Counted from the first letter of the stretch, positions 34,988 to 44,226 are shown. The stretch: DNA of 64,000 bases from Nostoc paludosum FACHB-159 (GCF_014698835.1 NZ_JACJTU010000004.1:62001-126000); one strand, 5' to 3'. The notes: a model not told the origin generated them from the letters alone. A program made the numbers and translations.

Positions 34988-35785
34988 TTAGTCTCCAGTT
35001 TCTTGCAGGAAGACTGCTGCAATACGACTTGATGACACTAATTGCTTAGTAGCTAGCCATATAAAGAGCGGAATTGTTTTAGAATAGCGACCAAAAAGCC
35101 GACGTGGTTCTTGAATCCATCGATATAGCCACTCAAGCCCTAAGTCTCGAATTATCCGAGGTGCGCGTTTGTGGATTCCTGCATAAACTGGGAAAACTCC
35201 ACCCAGTCCAATCATTACAGCTTGGATTTTGCCCTTATGTTGAGCTATCCAATTTTCTTGTTTTGGACATCCTAAAGAGACTAAGACAGCGTTCGCACCA
35301 CTCGAATTAATCTTTTGAATCAAAGCTTCATCTTCAATTTGAGTCAGGGGACGAAACGGCAGAGGTTCCATAGCCGCTATCTTCATTTGAGGAAACTCGC
35401 GTTCTAACCTTTTTTCCATTCTCGAAAGAATTTCTGTTTGGGAACCCAAAAAGAAAATACTGAGATTTTGTGTTTGAGATAACTGACACAAAGCCAGAAA
35501 AATATCCATCCCCGCAACGCGGTCTTGGTAGATAGCTCCCATTTTCCGCATCATCCATACAAGAGGCATACCATCGGGGGTAACTATATCTGCATTTCGT
35601 AATAAGCTGGCAAACTCTGGGTTCCAATGAGCTTCAATCAGCATATGCACATTTGCTACGTATACACTTCTACTCTCACGCTTATTTGCCCACTTGAGTA
35701 TTGTTTGTACCTGGTCGTTAAAGCGTAGAGCCGTAATAGGAAAATCAAGTACTTTTTGAGTAGGTAGAAGCACTCTTGCCACCAT
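34988..35785 (-). CDS. WecG/TagA/CpsF family glycosyltransferase
   Basis: A 265-residue glycosyltransferase of the GT26 family, which usually adds N-acetyl-D-mannosaminuronate or a related sugar to a lipid-linked acceptor in surface polysaccharide synthesis. The motif NADIVTPDGMPLVWMMRKMG (about 64-83) carries the conserved Asp, and ANAVLVSLGCPKQENWIAQ (about 166-185) is typical. The C-terminal helix with RAPRIIRDLGLEWLYRWIQEP is the membrane-anchoring region in this family. It is the first of three same-strand glycan genes. Start is ATG 35785. Confidence 0.92.
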   Translation of the reverse strand: MVARVLLPTQKVLDFPITALRFNDQVQTILKWANKRESRSVYVANVHMLIEAHWNPEFASLLRNADIVTPDGMPLVWMMRKMGAIYQDRVAGMDIFLALCQLSQTQNLSIFFLGSQTEILSRMEKRLEREFPQMKIAAMEPLPFRPLTQIEDEALIQKINSSGANAVLVSLGCPKQENWIAQHKGKIQAVMIGLGGVFPVYAGIHKRAPRIIRDLGLEWLYRWIQEPRRLFGRYSKTIPLFIWLATKQLVSSSRIAAVFLQETGD

Positions 35786-36284
35786 AAATAATTCCTGTGT
35801 CCAATAAAAGAATCCATAGATTACCTAGACCATTCCGAATATTGAACAATTCAGATTAGATAACTCCTGGCCTTTTTTTTAGGCTTGTGTTACCTTTGGA
35901 AGTTAACACATGGAGGTGCAATTGCCTTCTCTGTATACTTTTGGGTTTTTCCGGTAATACTAGAATTATTCTTTGCTGTGTTTTAGTTTACTGGTTTAAC
36001 CAAAGGATTTCAGAGGCTGTTTGACAAAATTCATATTTCCTTCATAATTAATTTTTGATTGATTCATGTAAGCATTACAATTGCGATAAATTCCTAAAGA
36101 TTATGTTTTGTATTACGTAATATTCGTTACACCTTCTTTTGAAAGCTAGGAAAAATACTAGAAAATCAATGTCATAATTTTGGTACGTAGGTATGCGCTT
36201 GGCTTAAGAGGTTAGATTATAGTTATTTTTTTCAAAAACTTTTATTATTTCTTTATTATTACAGATTAAACTCAAAGCCAGTAT
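35786..36284. other. intergenic region, no gene seen
   Basis: Upstream region of the glycan genes. A GCC-T-run-AGGC hairpin-like motif lies near 35873-35886. No ORF recognised. Confidence 0.45.
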
Positions 36285-36527
36285 TTAAAAATTCATAATT
36301 TTTATTTTTTGCTCAAAGCAAAAAGCAAAAAATAAAGGGAAGATAAACTTATCTTCCCCTGCTGTATTATTTTTGTTTTCTTTGTTTTCGTTGGCTTTGT
36401 TACCTTCCTTAAGCCTTTGCCGTAACATTTGCCTTTGCTTTTTGAGTTGCCGCTTTCTAGCAGAACCGCCTCTACCCTTATCATTCCTCCCTTCTTTTCG
36501 GGGAGATTCCCATCTTTTAAGTCGCAT
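36285..36527 (-). CDS. possible 80-residue basic protein
   Basis: The first 55 codons give a very basic product (KRQLKKQRQMLRQRL and similar) that could bind nucleic acid. However, a terminator-like hairpin on the minus strand (GGGAAGATAA / TTATCTTCCC at about 36337-36358, followed by a T-rich run) lies inside the frame, and the last 25 residues are a hydrophobic low-complexity tail translated from that region. Either the real gene ends earlier with a frame error or this is chance. AGAGG is 14 bases upstream of the ATG, slightly far. Confidence 0.3.
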   Translation of the reverse strand: MRLKRWESPRKEGRNDKGRGGSARKRQLKKQRQMLRQRLKEGNKANENKENKNNTAGEDKFIFPLFFAFCFEQKIKIMNF

Positions 36528-36753
36528 AAAGTTAGTTTGACCTCTGTGATATTTATATAGTTAACTACAGGAGACCAAAAATCCTGTAATCATGTATATT
36601 TTATAGTATATTTGTTTACTTTATGATTGTAAAATACACCATATTGCAATAATATAACATAAATTACCTGATATTTATTGATTTCTCTTAATTATGACGT
36701 AATTTCAAGCTACATATTCTCTGTAACATGAAAAATATTAAGTTTTTTGGTAG

Positions 36754-36837
36754 TGGGCAGGAGGAGAATCGAACTCCTATGACCGCAAGGTCGCCACATT
36801 TTGAGTGTGGTGCGTCTACCAGTTTCGCCACCCGCCC
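36754..36837 (-). tRNA. tRNA-Leu (CAA)
   Basis: On the minus strand it begins GGGCGGGTGGCGAAACTGGT and ends CTCCTGCCCA. The acceptor is paired 7 bp. The anticodon arm CCACA-CTCAAAA-TGTGG gives CAA (reads UUG). A class II long variable arm (GACCTTGCGGTC) is present, as expected for leucine. T arm AGGAG-TTCGATT-CTCCT. No encoded CCA. Confidence 0.96.
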
Positions 36838-37052
36838 TTATATTCAACTTCACTATTATAGCCTATTTACTAATTTTGCAACAACAAATTTCAAGATTGA
36901 TTCTCAAAGTTTTGCTGTGATGAATAGTTTTACGCTCATCGAAGCTGTATCCCGATCTAGTTTTTTAGACAGCTAGCAAGTATTTGCAAACAAAAGATCT
37001 ATAACCAGGATGTGTTTCCCTACTCTTGGAGGGATTCGCTGAAGTTTAACGC

Positions 37053-38174
37053 TTAAATGTGTGCAAACTTTAATAAACTAGCGTCAATATCTTGTAGCTT
37101 GGCACAGCCGCTAAGTGCCATTGCGATATTTAACTCATCTTGTAGAAGTGAGATGACATGAGATACACCGGTTTGTCCTGCTACTGCTAGCCCCCACAAA
37201 ATGGGTCGGCCGATGAGTACTGCTTTTGCTCCTAATGCTAAGGCTTTGAGAATGTCTGTACCCCTACGGATACCTCCATCTAGCAATACTTCTACCTTAC
37301 CATTGACTGCTGGCACAATTTCAGCGAGAGCATCTAAAGAAGCGATTGCACCATCAAGTTGTCTGCCTCCATGATTAGAAACAATAATTGCTTGGGCCCC
37401 ATATTCCACAGCCCGCAATGCATCATCTGGGCGTAAAATTCCTTTGATTACTAAGGGTAGTGGAGATATGGACTGCAACCATTCCAAGTCACTCCAAGTA
37501 ACTGCTGGGTTGAGTTGTTGGGCAAAATAGGTAAACAACCCCGATTCACCTTTTTCATGGGAAATATCCAGCCCTGAGATAGTTGCGAGATTCGCTAGAT
37601 GTAGATCTAAAGGTAAAGCAAACTCATTACGTCTATCTTTTTCGCGCTGTCCGAGGACTGGTGCATCTACGGTCAGGCAAAGTGCTTTATAACCTGATTT
37701 ATAAGCTTTTTCTACCAAGGCGCGAGTCAATCCCCGGTCTTTGTGGATGTAAAGTTGAAACCAGCGTACCGAATCTGGAAATTGTTCGCACGCAGTTGCT
37801 ACTTCTTCAATGCTCTTTGTTGCCATTGTACTTAAGATCGTGCCCACACCAGCTGATGCCGCAGCTAAAGCCGTAGCAACTTCGCCGTCGGGATGAGCCA
37901 GACATTGAAAAGCCATTGGTGCAATCAACAAAGGTAGTTGCAGGGGTTGTCCTAAAATGGAGGTATTAAGATGGCGATCGCTAACATCGACTAAAACACG
38001 AGGTCGTAACTTGATTCGCTCAAAGGCGGTACGGTTGTCTCGCAGGGTGATTTCGTCCCAGGCTCCACTACTGTAGTAATCAAGGGCCATTTGAGATAGA
38101 TAGTGTTTTGCGAGCTTTTCGTACTCAAACAGGTTAATGGGTTGAAAACGATCTTCGTTGGGTACAGCTGTCAT
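37053..38174 (-). CDS. FMN-dependent alpha-hydroxy-acid oxidase (lactate/glycolate oxidase type)
   Basis: A 373-residue cytoplasmic flavoenzyme that oxidises an L-2-hydroxy acid to the keto acid. The FMN barrel shows the PLLIAPMAFQCLAHPDGE segment (about 80-97), FQLYIHKDR with the conserved Tyr, and the IVSNHGGRQLDG active-site motif (about 265-276) with His and Arg. A VLLDGGIRRGTDI phosphate-binding loop follows. Related Nostoc enzymes have been described as L-lactate oxidases with side activity on glycolate; substrate here is not provable by eye. It lies 49 bases from the Rpn-type gene on the same strand. Length is normal. Confidence 0.93.
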   Translation of the reverse strand: MTAVPNEDRFQPINLFEYEKLAKHYLSQMALDYYSSGAWDEITLRDNRTAFERIKLRPRVLVDVSDRHLNTSILGQPLQLPLLIAPMAFQCLAHPDGEVATALAAASAGVGTILSTMATKSIEEVATACEQFPDSVRWFQLYIHKDRGLTRALVEKAYKSGYKALCLTVDAPVLGQREKDRRNEFALPLDLHLANLATISGLDISHEKGESGLFTYFAQQLNPAVTWSDLEWLQSISPLPLVIKGILRPDDALRAVEYGAQAIIVSNHGGRQLDGAIASLDALAEIVPAVNGKVEVLLDGGIRRGTDILKALALGAKAVLIGRPILWGLAVAGQTGVSHVISLLQDELNIAMALSGCAKLQDIDASLLKFAHI

Positions 38175-38223
38175 GGTAGCGATCGTGGGTTAAGGGATGG
38201 GATGTTTGTTAATCCCATCAAAG

Positions 38224-39141
38224 TTATGATAAATCGCCGAGGAACCTATTTAATAACTCTTCCCGTGATAGTTGCAGCAATAAAGGAGTAAATTGTTCTG
38301 GAGATAATGCCAATAAAGGTTCAATAATTATGATTAGTTCTGGATCTAAAGAACCAAACCTAACTCGCAACAAATTTTCTATAACATTACGACGTTCTGC
38401 TCGAATTCCTTCGTCCAGTCCTTCTTGAATTCCTTCTTGTTTAGCTTCCGCTAATTTTTGCTCGTAAATGGGTGATAAGCGCATAATTAAATCTCTATCC
38501 TCGTCGTCTATATTTTGATTTACTTCTAAGGTCGTCTTTAAACTCAATAATAAATCTATTGCCTTAGAACGCAAGGGATTATTTCGGGGAAGTGCTTCTA
38601 GTTCATCTATGGCTTGTTGCTGGACTCTACCCTTGCCTAAAATTCTCAACCATAATGTTTCTTGTGTAGAAGGTAATTGGTGAATAGCGACAATAGATGT
38701 TCTTAAATACTCGGCGAGAAAATGTACTCCTACTCCCCAGTTATCTTCATCTGAGCTAGTTCTAAAACCATTTAAGATAGATTCAGAAACCGTGGGTGAC
38801 AAAATCCACAAACGTGGTAATTCTGATTCTGGAATTCGGTTTTTATCAACTTTGGTTTGGCGCTTGATTTCGGCAAATATATCAAATAACTTATTCATGC
38901 AACTGCGAATTTCTGCAATTGTCGCCGCATTTCTAAATGGTTCAATTAAAGCAGGTTCGGCTGCAAATTTACCTAACAATCCTAATTCTATCGTCTCGCT
39001 TGATTGAGATGAAGGTATAAAATAAACATCAATCTCGCGGATTTGTGCCGGAACTTTGCGACTTGTTTCCACTTCTCCGAGTGGTTGTAACAATTCTTTA
39101 AGATAGTCTTTTGCGAACTGGTCGTAGGGAAACCTGGTCAT
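38224..39141 (-). CDS. Rpn-family (PD-(D/E)XK-like) protein with C-terminal DUF4351
   Basis: A 305-residue protein with the layout of cyanobacterial Rpn/DUF4351 proteins. The N-terminal part (DQFAKDYLKELLQPLGEVETSRKVPAQIREIDVYFIP) fits the start of the nuclease-like domain, with the DVYF acidic strand. The C-terminal 60 residues (NVIENLLRVRFGSLDPELII and then EPLLALSPEQFTPLLLQLSREEL) match the DUF4351 pattern of predicted helices. Such genes are abundant, variable and of poorly known function; recombination-promoting nuclease activity is known for distant E. coli RpnA. It lies in a patch with a toxin remnant. Confidence 0.8.
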   Translation of the reverse strand: MTRFPYDQFAKDYLKELLQPLGEVETSRKVPAQIREIDVYFIPSSQSSETIELGLLGKFAAEPALIEPFRNAATIAEIRSCMNKLFDIFAEIKRQTKVDKNRIPESELPRLWILSPTVSESILNGFRTSSDEDNWGVGVHFLAEYLRTSIVAIHQLPSTQETLWLRILGKGRVQQQAIDELEALPRNNPLRSKAIDLLLSLKTTLEVNQNIDDEDRDLIMRLSPIYEQKLAEAKQEGIQEGLDEGIRAERRNVIENLLRVRFGSLDPELIIIIEPLLALSPEQFTPLLLQLSREELLNRFLGDLS

Positions 39142-39275
39142 TAGTTAATTTTTTAGATGTACCAGTACTTTACAATAGTGACCAGACGCTTCTTCGATGA
39201 GTTAAGAGAGACAGCAAGTGCGATCGCCTTTGGTGGAGCCTAGCCCATCGTACAATTGCTAAACTCCTGTCAAAC

Positions 39276-39458
39276 TCAACCCAATCCTAAATACAATTTC
39301 AGTGCCGCATCAACTAATACTATTGTTTCTGGATTTAAACTACCTACTACTTCACCAATAATCCGCTGCTGAGAAATTGCTCTTAGTTTTTGTGCTTGTA
39401 CTTTAGAAGGCTTTGTTAAACCACTATCCTCATGGTTGAGCAAAGCCTGTAAGTAGAT
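39276..39458 (-). pseudogene. MazF/PemK-like toxin C-terminal fragment
   Basis: The minus-strand frame from 39458 to a TGA at 39276-39278 reads YLQALLNHEDSGLTKPSKVQ, then AQKLRAISQQRIIGEVVGSL and NPETIVLVDAALKLYLGLG. This is the pattern of the C-terminal third of MazF/PemK endoribonuclease toxins (SGLxKPSxVxxxxLRxIxxxRI, then a final DxALKxxLGL). No start codon or N-terminal part is present; the frame is bounded by the TAA of the M48 protease gene. So it is a remnant of a toxin-antitoxin locus, presumably fused downstream of the protease gene by deletion. Confidence 0.62.
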
Positions 39459-40337
39459 TTACCAGTTTCGCCAGCCGCCTTTGGGTGCAACTTCATCAAT
39501 CGTCGGCTTGAGTCCGTGACCTTCAATTAAAGATTGATATTCTGTACTGCTTGCCCAGCGGTCAATTTCTCGCGCCCGTAGTACTGGTACTGGATGGGTT
39601 AATTGGGCTGTGCGGGCAGCTTTGACCATTTCACCGAGTTCGGTCTTGCTAATATCATCGTAAGCACGGGCTTGAGCAACAAAAGCATCGAGGTTTAGTT
39701 GGGGTGCTAAGGCGGGAGAACCACCAGCTAGTTTCATCAACACCGACATCACAACTTTGGGGTCTTGGGTTGCTAGCAATGCGGCGCGATCGCAGGTAAA
39801 CTCAGCACAGCGTACCCATTCCAAAAGTTGTGCTTGTATCGCTTGGGCAATGAAGCCTCCAACATTGGGGACAATTGCCGCAGCTAATATTAATAAATTT
39901 ACAGGCGTTAAGTAAACGCTATGGTCACACTTGAGATGTCCCAACTCGTGGGCAATTACCGCTTGGATTTCCTCTGGTGTGAGAATATCAATTAAAGATG
40001 TGTGCAAGACAATAAAAGGCTGCTTACCGCGCACCGCAAAAGTGTAAGCATTAGGAGCCGGATGCTGTCGGACGTACAACTGGGGAGGCTCTATATCCAA
40101 GATTTTGCAAGCTTCTAACAGCAACTGGTGTAAATCAGGCAGTTGTTTTTCACCCACTAGAACACTTGAGGCAATATTTTCCACATAAAAAACCTGCTCT
40201 GCCATTGGCCCTAGCCAATTTCGCACCAACATATCGATGCCTGGTATCTGCTTGAGCGCATTAGTAGATTCTAGGTCTAATGGATGGCGAAATGAGTCAG
40301 CTTTTAAACCAATCAGGGGGGTTTTGAAGAAGGACAT
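39459..40337 (-). CDS. M48-family zinc metalloprotease
   Basis: A 292-residue HtpX/Ste24-like metalloprotease from ATG 40337; the open frame runs to 40400 but the upstream residues do not fit and ATG 40337 gives the expected MSFFKTPLIGLKADSF start. The zinc site HELGHLKCDH (about 132-141) supplies two His and the catalytic Glu, with a downstream Glu in WVRCAEFTCDRAAL as third ligand. One hydrophobic stretch (NLLILAAAIVPNVGGFIAQAI) may enter the membrane. It probably degrades misfolded membrane proteins. The stop TAA is in frame with the toxin remnant that follows. Confidence 0.9.
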   Translation of the reverse strand: MSFFKTPLIGLKADSFRHPLDLESTNALKQIPGIDMLVRNWLGPMAEQVFYVENIASSVLVGEKQLPDLHQLLLEACKILDIEPPQLYVRQHPAPNAYTFAVRGKQPFIVLHTSLIDILTPEEIQAVIAHELGHLKCDHSVYLTPVNLLILAAAIVPNVGGFIAQAIQAQLLEWVRCAEFTCDRAALLATQDPKVVMSVLMKLAGGSPALAPQLNLDAFVAQARAYDDISKTELGEMVKAARTAQLTHPVPVLRAREIDRWASSTEYQSLIEGHGLKPTIDEVAPKGGWRNW

Positions 40338-40550
40338 AGTGCAGCAAGCTATAAAAAATATAAGTATGGAAGCTGGCTGGTTAAGTAAACAGCCTCCCAC
40401 AGATAGTATAGCGATTAAGTAGGGTCGGCTTTATGGAGGGGGTAGGGCACAAAGGGAGACAAGGGAGAGGGGAAAGACGAGGGAGAAAGATTGCTTTGTC
40501 TCCCTTGTCCCCCTTGTCTACCTTGTCTACCTCATCAAAGCATCACAACT
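40338..40550. other. intergenic region with purine/pyrimidine inverted repeat
   Basis: An AAAGGGAGACAAGGGAGAG tract (about 40449-40470) can pair with TTGTCTCCCTTGTCCCCC (about 40496-40515). It is of the STRR-like type seen elsewhere. No gene. Confidence 0.6.
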
Positions 40551-41852
40551 TCACAGACTACTGACGCTGGGAAGGATTTCTAAATCTGGTGATACTTCGC
40601 CCACCCGCAGGATTTTAGCGCCTAATTGCTGCAACTTCACATCAAGTCGATCATAGCCGCGATCGAGGTGCTGCAATCCCTGAATTGTGGTTTGTCCTTC
40701 TGCGGCTAGTCCTGCCAAGACTAGCGCTGCTGATGCTCGCAAGTCTGTGCCTAATACCGGTGCGCCAGACAGCTTAGGTACTCCCCGAACGAAAGCAGCA
40801 TTGCCTTTGACGCGAATATCTGCCCCCAAACGATTTAACTCTGAGGCATGACGCAAGCGATTTTCAAATACAGATTCGTTGATTACGCTGTCGCCTTCGG
40901 CCAATGTCAGCAAAGCCATGAACGGCGCTTGCATGTCTGTGGGAAAACCTGGATGGTATTGGGTTTCTATATCTGTTGCCTTCAAGGTTTCTGCCGGGAA
41001 AATACGTAAGTGTTCCGGTGCTTCCTCGATGATTGTGACTCCAATATCCCGCAGCTTGGCAATCACTGGTATGAGATGTTCTGGAGCCACCGGCGAGAGA
41101 CTGAGTTCTGAGCGGGTAATTGCTGCTGCGACTAAAAACGTTCCTGCCTCAATGCGATCGGGGATAATACTGTAGTCAACAGAATGCAACTTGGGGACTC
41201 CTTCGATGATAATTCTGCTAGTCCCCGCCCCACTAATTTTTGCTCCCATCGCATTACAGAAGTTAGCTAAATCAACTACTTCCGGTTCTCTGGCAGCGTT
41301 TTCGATGATTGTTTCGCCGTCTGCTAAGGTAGCCGCCATCATCAAGTTTTCTGTGGCTCCGACGCTGGCGATATCTAAGTAAATCTTCGCTCCTTTTAAC
41401 CTGCGGCTGCTGCCAGGAACGTAAGCATTACAAATGCCGTGTTCGATTTGCACTTCAGCTCCCATTGCTTGCAGTCCCCGGACATGCAAGTCAACTGGTC
41501 TGGCCCCAATAGCACAACCGCCTGGTAAAGGCATCTGCGCGACTCCTAGTCTTGCCAGAATCGCACCAATGGCGAAAAAACTCGCCCTCAATTGCGTAAC
41601 TAGTTCGTAGGGAGCTTTTGATGTTTTAATTTCGCTGGCGTTGATGTCTAAGATGTCACCTTGTCGTGTCAAGCGTACACCCAAAGCCGATAACACCTGA
41701 CCCATCCGCTCTACATCGGCTAATAGGGGAACATTACGGATGCGACAATCACCTGGACACAGCAAGGCTCCAGCCATAATTACCAATGCTGCATTTTTCG
41801 CCCCGCTAATTTTCACATGACCTCGTAAGGGATGCCCACCCGAAATTTGCAA
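40551..41852 (-). CDS. murA: UDP-N-acetylglucosamine 1-carboxyvinyltransferase (MurA)
   Basis: Transfers enolpyruvate from PEP to UDP-GlcNAc, the first committed step of peptidoglycan synthesis. Domain pattern is complete: [16 protein letters not shown] near the start, [24 protein letters not shown], and RAGT-type [14 protein letters not shown]. The region [15 protein letters not shown] precedes PGGCAIG, whose Cys is the fosfomycin-sensitive active-site residue. The start is uncertain: TTG 41852 (used here) has no ribosome binding site, while the frame continues upstream to two ATT codons at 41915-41910 directly behind GGAGGT (41924-41919). See findings. The gene stands alone. Confidence 0.95.
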   Translation of the reverse strand: MQISGGHPLRGHVKISGAKNAALVIMAGALLCPGDCRIRNVPLLADVERMGQVLSALGVRLTRQGDILDINASEIKTSKAPYELVTQLRASFFAIGAILARLGVAQMPLPGGCAIGARPVDLHVRGLQAMGAEVQIEHGICNAYVPGSSRRLKGAKIYLDIASVGATENLMMAATLADGETIIENAAREPEVVDLANFCNAMGAKISGAGTSRIIIEGVPKLHSVDYSIIPDRIEAGTFLVAAAITRSELSLSPVAPEHLIPVIAKLRDIGVTIIEEAPEHLRIFPAETLKATDIETQYHPGFPTDMQAPFMALLTLAEGDSVINESVFENRLRHASELNRLGADIRVKGNAAFVRGVPKLSGAPVLGTDLRASAALVLAGLAAEGQTTIQGLQHLDRGYDRLDVKLQQLGAKILRVGEVSPDLEILPSVSSL

Positions 41853-41918
41853 GACTGAGGAGTCTGCTTTCGGAGCAAATTTGGCATCTGGTAAGTTGCT
41901 AGAAGGATTAATAATCCT

Positions 41919-41924
41919 ACCTCC
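41919..41924 (-). promoter_or_regulatory. strong ribosome binding site ahead of murA without ATG
   Basis: GGAGGT on the minus strand, followed by AGG and then ATT ATT AAT CCT in the murA frame. The spacing to the second ATT is 6-7 bases, ideal for initiation. It argues that murA starts here, at about 41912, rather than at the TTG 60 bases downstream. Confidence 0.55.
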
Positions 41925-42310
41925 AAAAGTAATACGTATTTTATATGTTTGAAGTTGGTTTTGATTCTACAGTAAAGATTCAATTTGTCCACGTTTTAGG
42001 ACAAGATATTTGATTGAAAAATAGTGTTTTCGCCCATAAAAAAAGACTAAAACCCAGTATTGGCAAGGATTTTGAGATTTTGTTAAGTCTAACAAAAAGT
42101 CACAAGTAAGTAGTACTTACAAGTAGCACTTAATACTCAATAATCTAACTTACGTGTTCGCTAAAATCCCATACTCCAATTAATAAGTTAAGTCTTGTCA
42201 AGTTGAAGTAGACTGAGACTTTTACTAATGACTCAGTTAATTAGTATCTTCGTTGTTCAAAAGTTTTATTTGTGTGAGGTTGCAAATCTCAAATAATTTA
42301 TTAAATTTAC
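41925..42310. other. intergenic region, no gene seen
   Basis: AT-rich. Short AAGTAAGTA/ACTTACAAGTA repeats near 42105-42130. No ORF or RNA recognised. Confidence 0.5.
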
Positions 42311-43222
42311 TTAATAACTGGCATTATTTTCAGGCGATCGCGCACTTGGAGTCAAGCTGATTAAATCATCAATGTTGCGTTTCATTGTCTTGCAAATTAA
42401 ATCTAGGGGTAAGTCATTGGCGTCATAACCAAAGGGATTTTCTATTTCCAAACCAATGGCTTCAATGCCAAAGACTGTAAACCCAACTAACGCAGTAATT
42501 AAACCTGTCCACCAACCCAGACTATTGACAATTTGAAATGGCAGTAGTAAACAATATAGTACCAGTAATTGCTTTAGATGAATTGCATAAGCCAGCGGCA
42601 TTGGTGTTTTTAAAATCCGTTCACAAGCACCTAAATTATCCACAAGATTATTCAATAATTCTTGCATTCCTGTTAATTGGTAGCTATTGATACAATTACG
42701 ATAATATTGCTGCTGTAAATAATCTCCTATCCAAAAAGCTACTTCTATAGGAGGATTATTCATGATTTTCAGCTTGAGATATCTGCTAGATGGCATAAAT
42801 TCTTCTAATTCGTCATTAATGGTTTCTCCGCGCAAGTGTATTTTGGTCGCTACAGCAAAAGCTACTAATAAATTTAATGCTGCAATTTTATTATCTTTAT
42901 CATCTGGAGAGATTTCGTCAATGGATACCCAAATCTGCCGCGCTAGATTTCGGACATTATTTACTATAGAACCCCAACATTTTCTCCCTTCCCAAAATCG
43001 TTCATAAGCAGTATTGGTACGAAATACAAGTAACAAGCCCAAAACAATACTAGGGATAACGCTACCTAAAATAGGTTGGGATACAGGCAGCTGCAAATGA
43101 TGAAGGATAGAAACAAAAAATCCAAAAAACCCACACCATAAAACGTTTTTGTAAATGGCGTGTACTACTGAACCTTTGAGTCGTAATGTCGTGTTTACCC
43201 ATTTCAGGTTTACGCCACTCAT
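42311..43222 (-). CDS. bestrophin-family ion channel
   Basis: A 303-residue membrane protein of the bestrophin/UPF0187 family. Spans lie near residues 25-45 and 48-66, with further hydrophobic segments at about 205-245. The signature RTNTAYERFWEGRKCWGSIVNNVRNLARQ (about 70-98) is clear. Bacterial members form pentameric channels for cations or anions. In cyanobacteria and algae bestrophin-like proteins have been linked to bicarbonate or chloride flux at thylakoids; ion choice here is unknown. The gene is isolated. ATG 43222. Confidence 0.88.
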   Translation of the reverse strand: MSGVNLKWVNTTLRLKGSVVHAIYKNVLWCGFFGFFVSILHHLQLPVSQPILGSVIPSIVLGLLLVFRTNTAYERFWEGRKCWGSIVNNVRNLARQIWVSIDEISPDDKDNKIAALNLLVAFAVATKIHLRGETINDELEEFMPSSRYLKLKIMNNPPIEVAFWIGDYLQQQYYRNCINSYQLTGMQELLNNLVDNLGACERILKTPMPLAYAIHLKQLLVLYCLLLPFQIVNSLGWWTGLITALVGFTVFGIEAIGLEIENPFGYDANDLPLDLICKTMKRNIDDLISLTPSARSPENNASY

Positions 43223-43697
43223 GTAGTCACCCTAAGATAACATCTTAATAATTACTTAAAAATAATAGCTCTACAATCAGTATTATTGCCAAGGAAGATA
43301 CTGTAAAAAGTAGCTCTAAAAACCCATGAAACATTCTTAGATCGACGACTGTATAGCAATCCTATTTGATCTATAAGCTCATGGAGTAGAGACACGGCTC
43401 ATCGCATTTGTACATAAGTGGATTTGTTCCTAACTTATTTAGCACTGCTATATCCTACTTTCTGTATGAAAAATTTCAAAGCGATACCTCAGGCTGGCTA
43501 CGCCTACGCAGCTAATTGTAAAGAAATGTAAAAGTTTGAGGCTGGCTGCATAAACCTCGCAAACTGCCTTGATAACTCTGTAGAAGAAAAGGTACATACC
43601 TAACGATGATGACCATAGGGCATTAATCGTTATCATGTACCCTAGTAAATCAGCAAGTTCTAACCTGTACAAATCCTGCCCTGTAAATTCAGTGTCT
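43223..43697. other. intergenic region, no convincing gene
   Basis: Includes a short GGCTGGCTACGCCTACGCAG repeat fragment near 43491. An 86-codon minus ORF (43448-43708) starts inside the hairpin at 43698 and has no independent ribosome binding site; I do not call it. Confidence 0.45.
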
Positions 43698-43725
43698 AGA
43701 CATAACATTTAGTTATGTCTTTTTT
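43698..43725 (+). terminator. hairpin at the stop codon of the VOC gene
   Basis: AGACATAAC pairs with GTTATGTCT around ATTTA and is followed by TTTTTT on the plus strand. The TAA stop of the minus-strand VOC gene (43709-43711) is in the loop. It would end plus-strand (antisense) transcription better than minus-strand transcription. Confidence 0.65.
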
Positions 43726-44110
43726 CGTTATTAGTCTCAAAACGTTGAATTTCGATTAAATAACCACTGGGATCGCGTAAAAAACAATGATAAATATTAT
43801 ACTTTTTATTCATTGTTGGTGGCTTTTCAAACCTGATGCCACGTTGTTGGAGATATTCAAACCATTCATCTACCTGCTGTGTTACCAAGGTAAAAATAAC
43901 ACGTGATTCGTTTTCAGATGAAAGAATTGATGTTTCACTTGCTTGGCATAACCCCAAGTATCCAGAGCCAGTAACACTGTAAATTCGACAGCTACCTTGG
44001 TCAAGCCACAACTCGAAGCCTAACTTTTGTTCGTAGAATTCTGTAGACGCATTAAGGTCGTGGGTATAGAAGAAGGTAATCTGTTGATCTATTTGGAGTT
44101 GATGAGACAT
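43709..44110 (-). CDS. VOC-superfamily protein (glyoxalase/dioxygenase-like)
   Basis: A 133-residue single-domain protein with the full beta-alpha-beta repeat pair: FFYTHDLNASTEFYEQKLGFELWL at the N-terminus and NIYHCFLRDPSGYLIEIQRFE at the C-terminus. His and Glu metal ligands are plausible (Glu in EIQRF). It would be a glyoxalase I-like, fosfomycin-resistance-like or dioxygenase-like enzyme; none can be chosen. ATG 44110 is used although the frame is open to 44155, because MSHQLQ gives the family start. A 26-base conserved motif (44115-44140) lies directly before this ATG and recurs at 44447-44472, see findings. Confidence 0.75.
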   Translation of the reverse strand: MSHQLQIDQQITFFYTHDLNASTEFYEQKLGFELWLDQGSCRIYSVTGSGYLGLCQASETSILSSENESRVIFTLVTQQVDEWFEYLQQRGIRFEKPPTMNKKYNIYHCFLRDPSGYLIEIQRFETNNEKRHN

Positions 44111-44114
44111 AAAA

Positions 44115-44226
44115 TACATTTGAGTATATACCCTAACGACATCTGGCGATCGCATAGGTAAAAATTTATTTATGTTAGAAACCTGTTACTGCTCCAGAAC
44201 GCCTTAGGCGGTTCTGGAGTTTCTTT
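44115..44226 (+). ncRNA. candidate sRNA unit 1 (paralogous to unit 2)
   Basis: Begins with TACATTTGAGTATATACCC (then TAACGAC; 26 bases) and ends in a terminator: CTCCAGAAC-GCC (44192-44203) pairs with GGCG-GTTCTGGAG (44207-44219), followed by TTTCTTTTT. It shares the 5' motif, an internal ATAGGTAAA box and the CTCCAGA/TCTGGAG stem with unit 2 at 44447-44560, and has the same overall length (112 against 114). No ORF. Candidate non-coding RNA or duplicated regulatory unit; the exact transcript is unknown. Confidence 0.45.

Noticed and set aside
43448..43708. 86-codon ORF directly after the VOC gene
   Set aside because: Starts in the hairpin at 43698-43725 and lacks its own ribosome binding site; composition not convincing.
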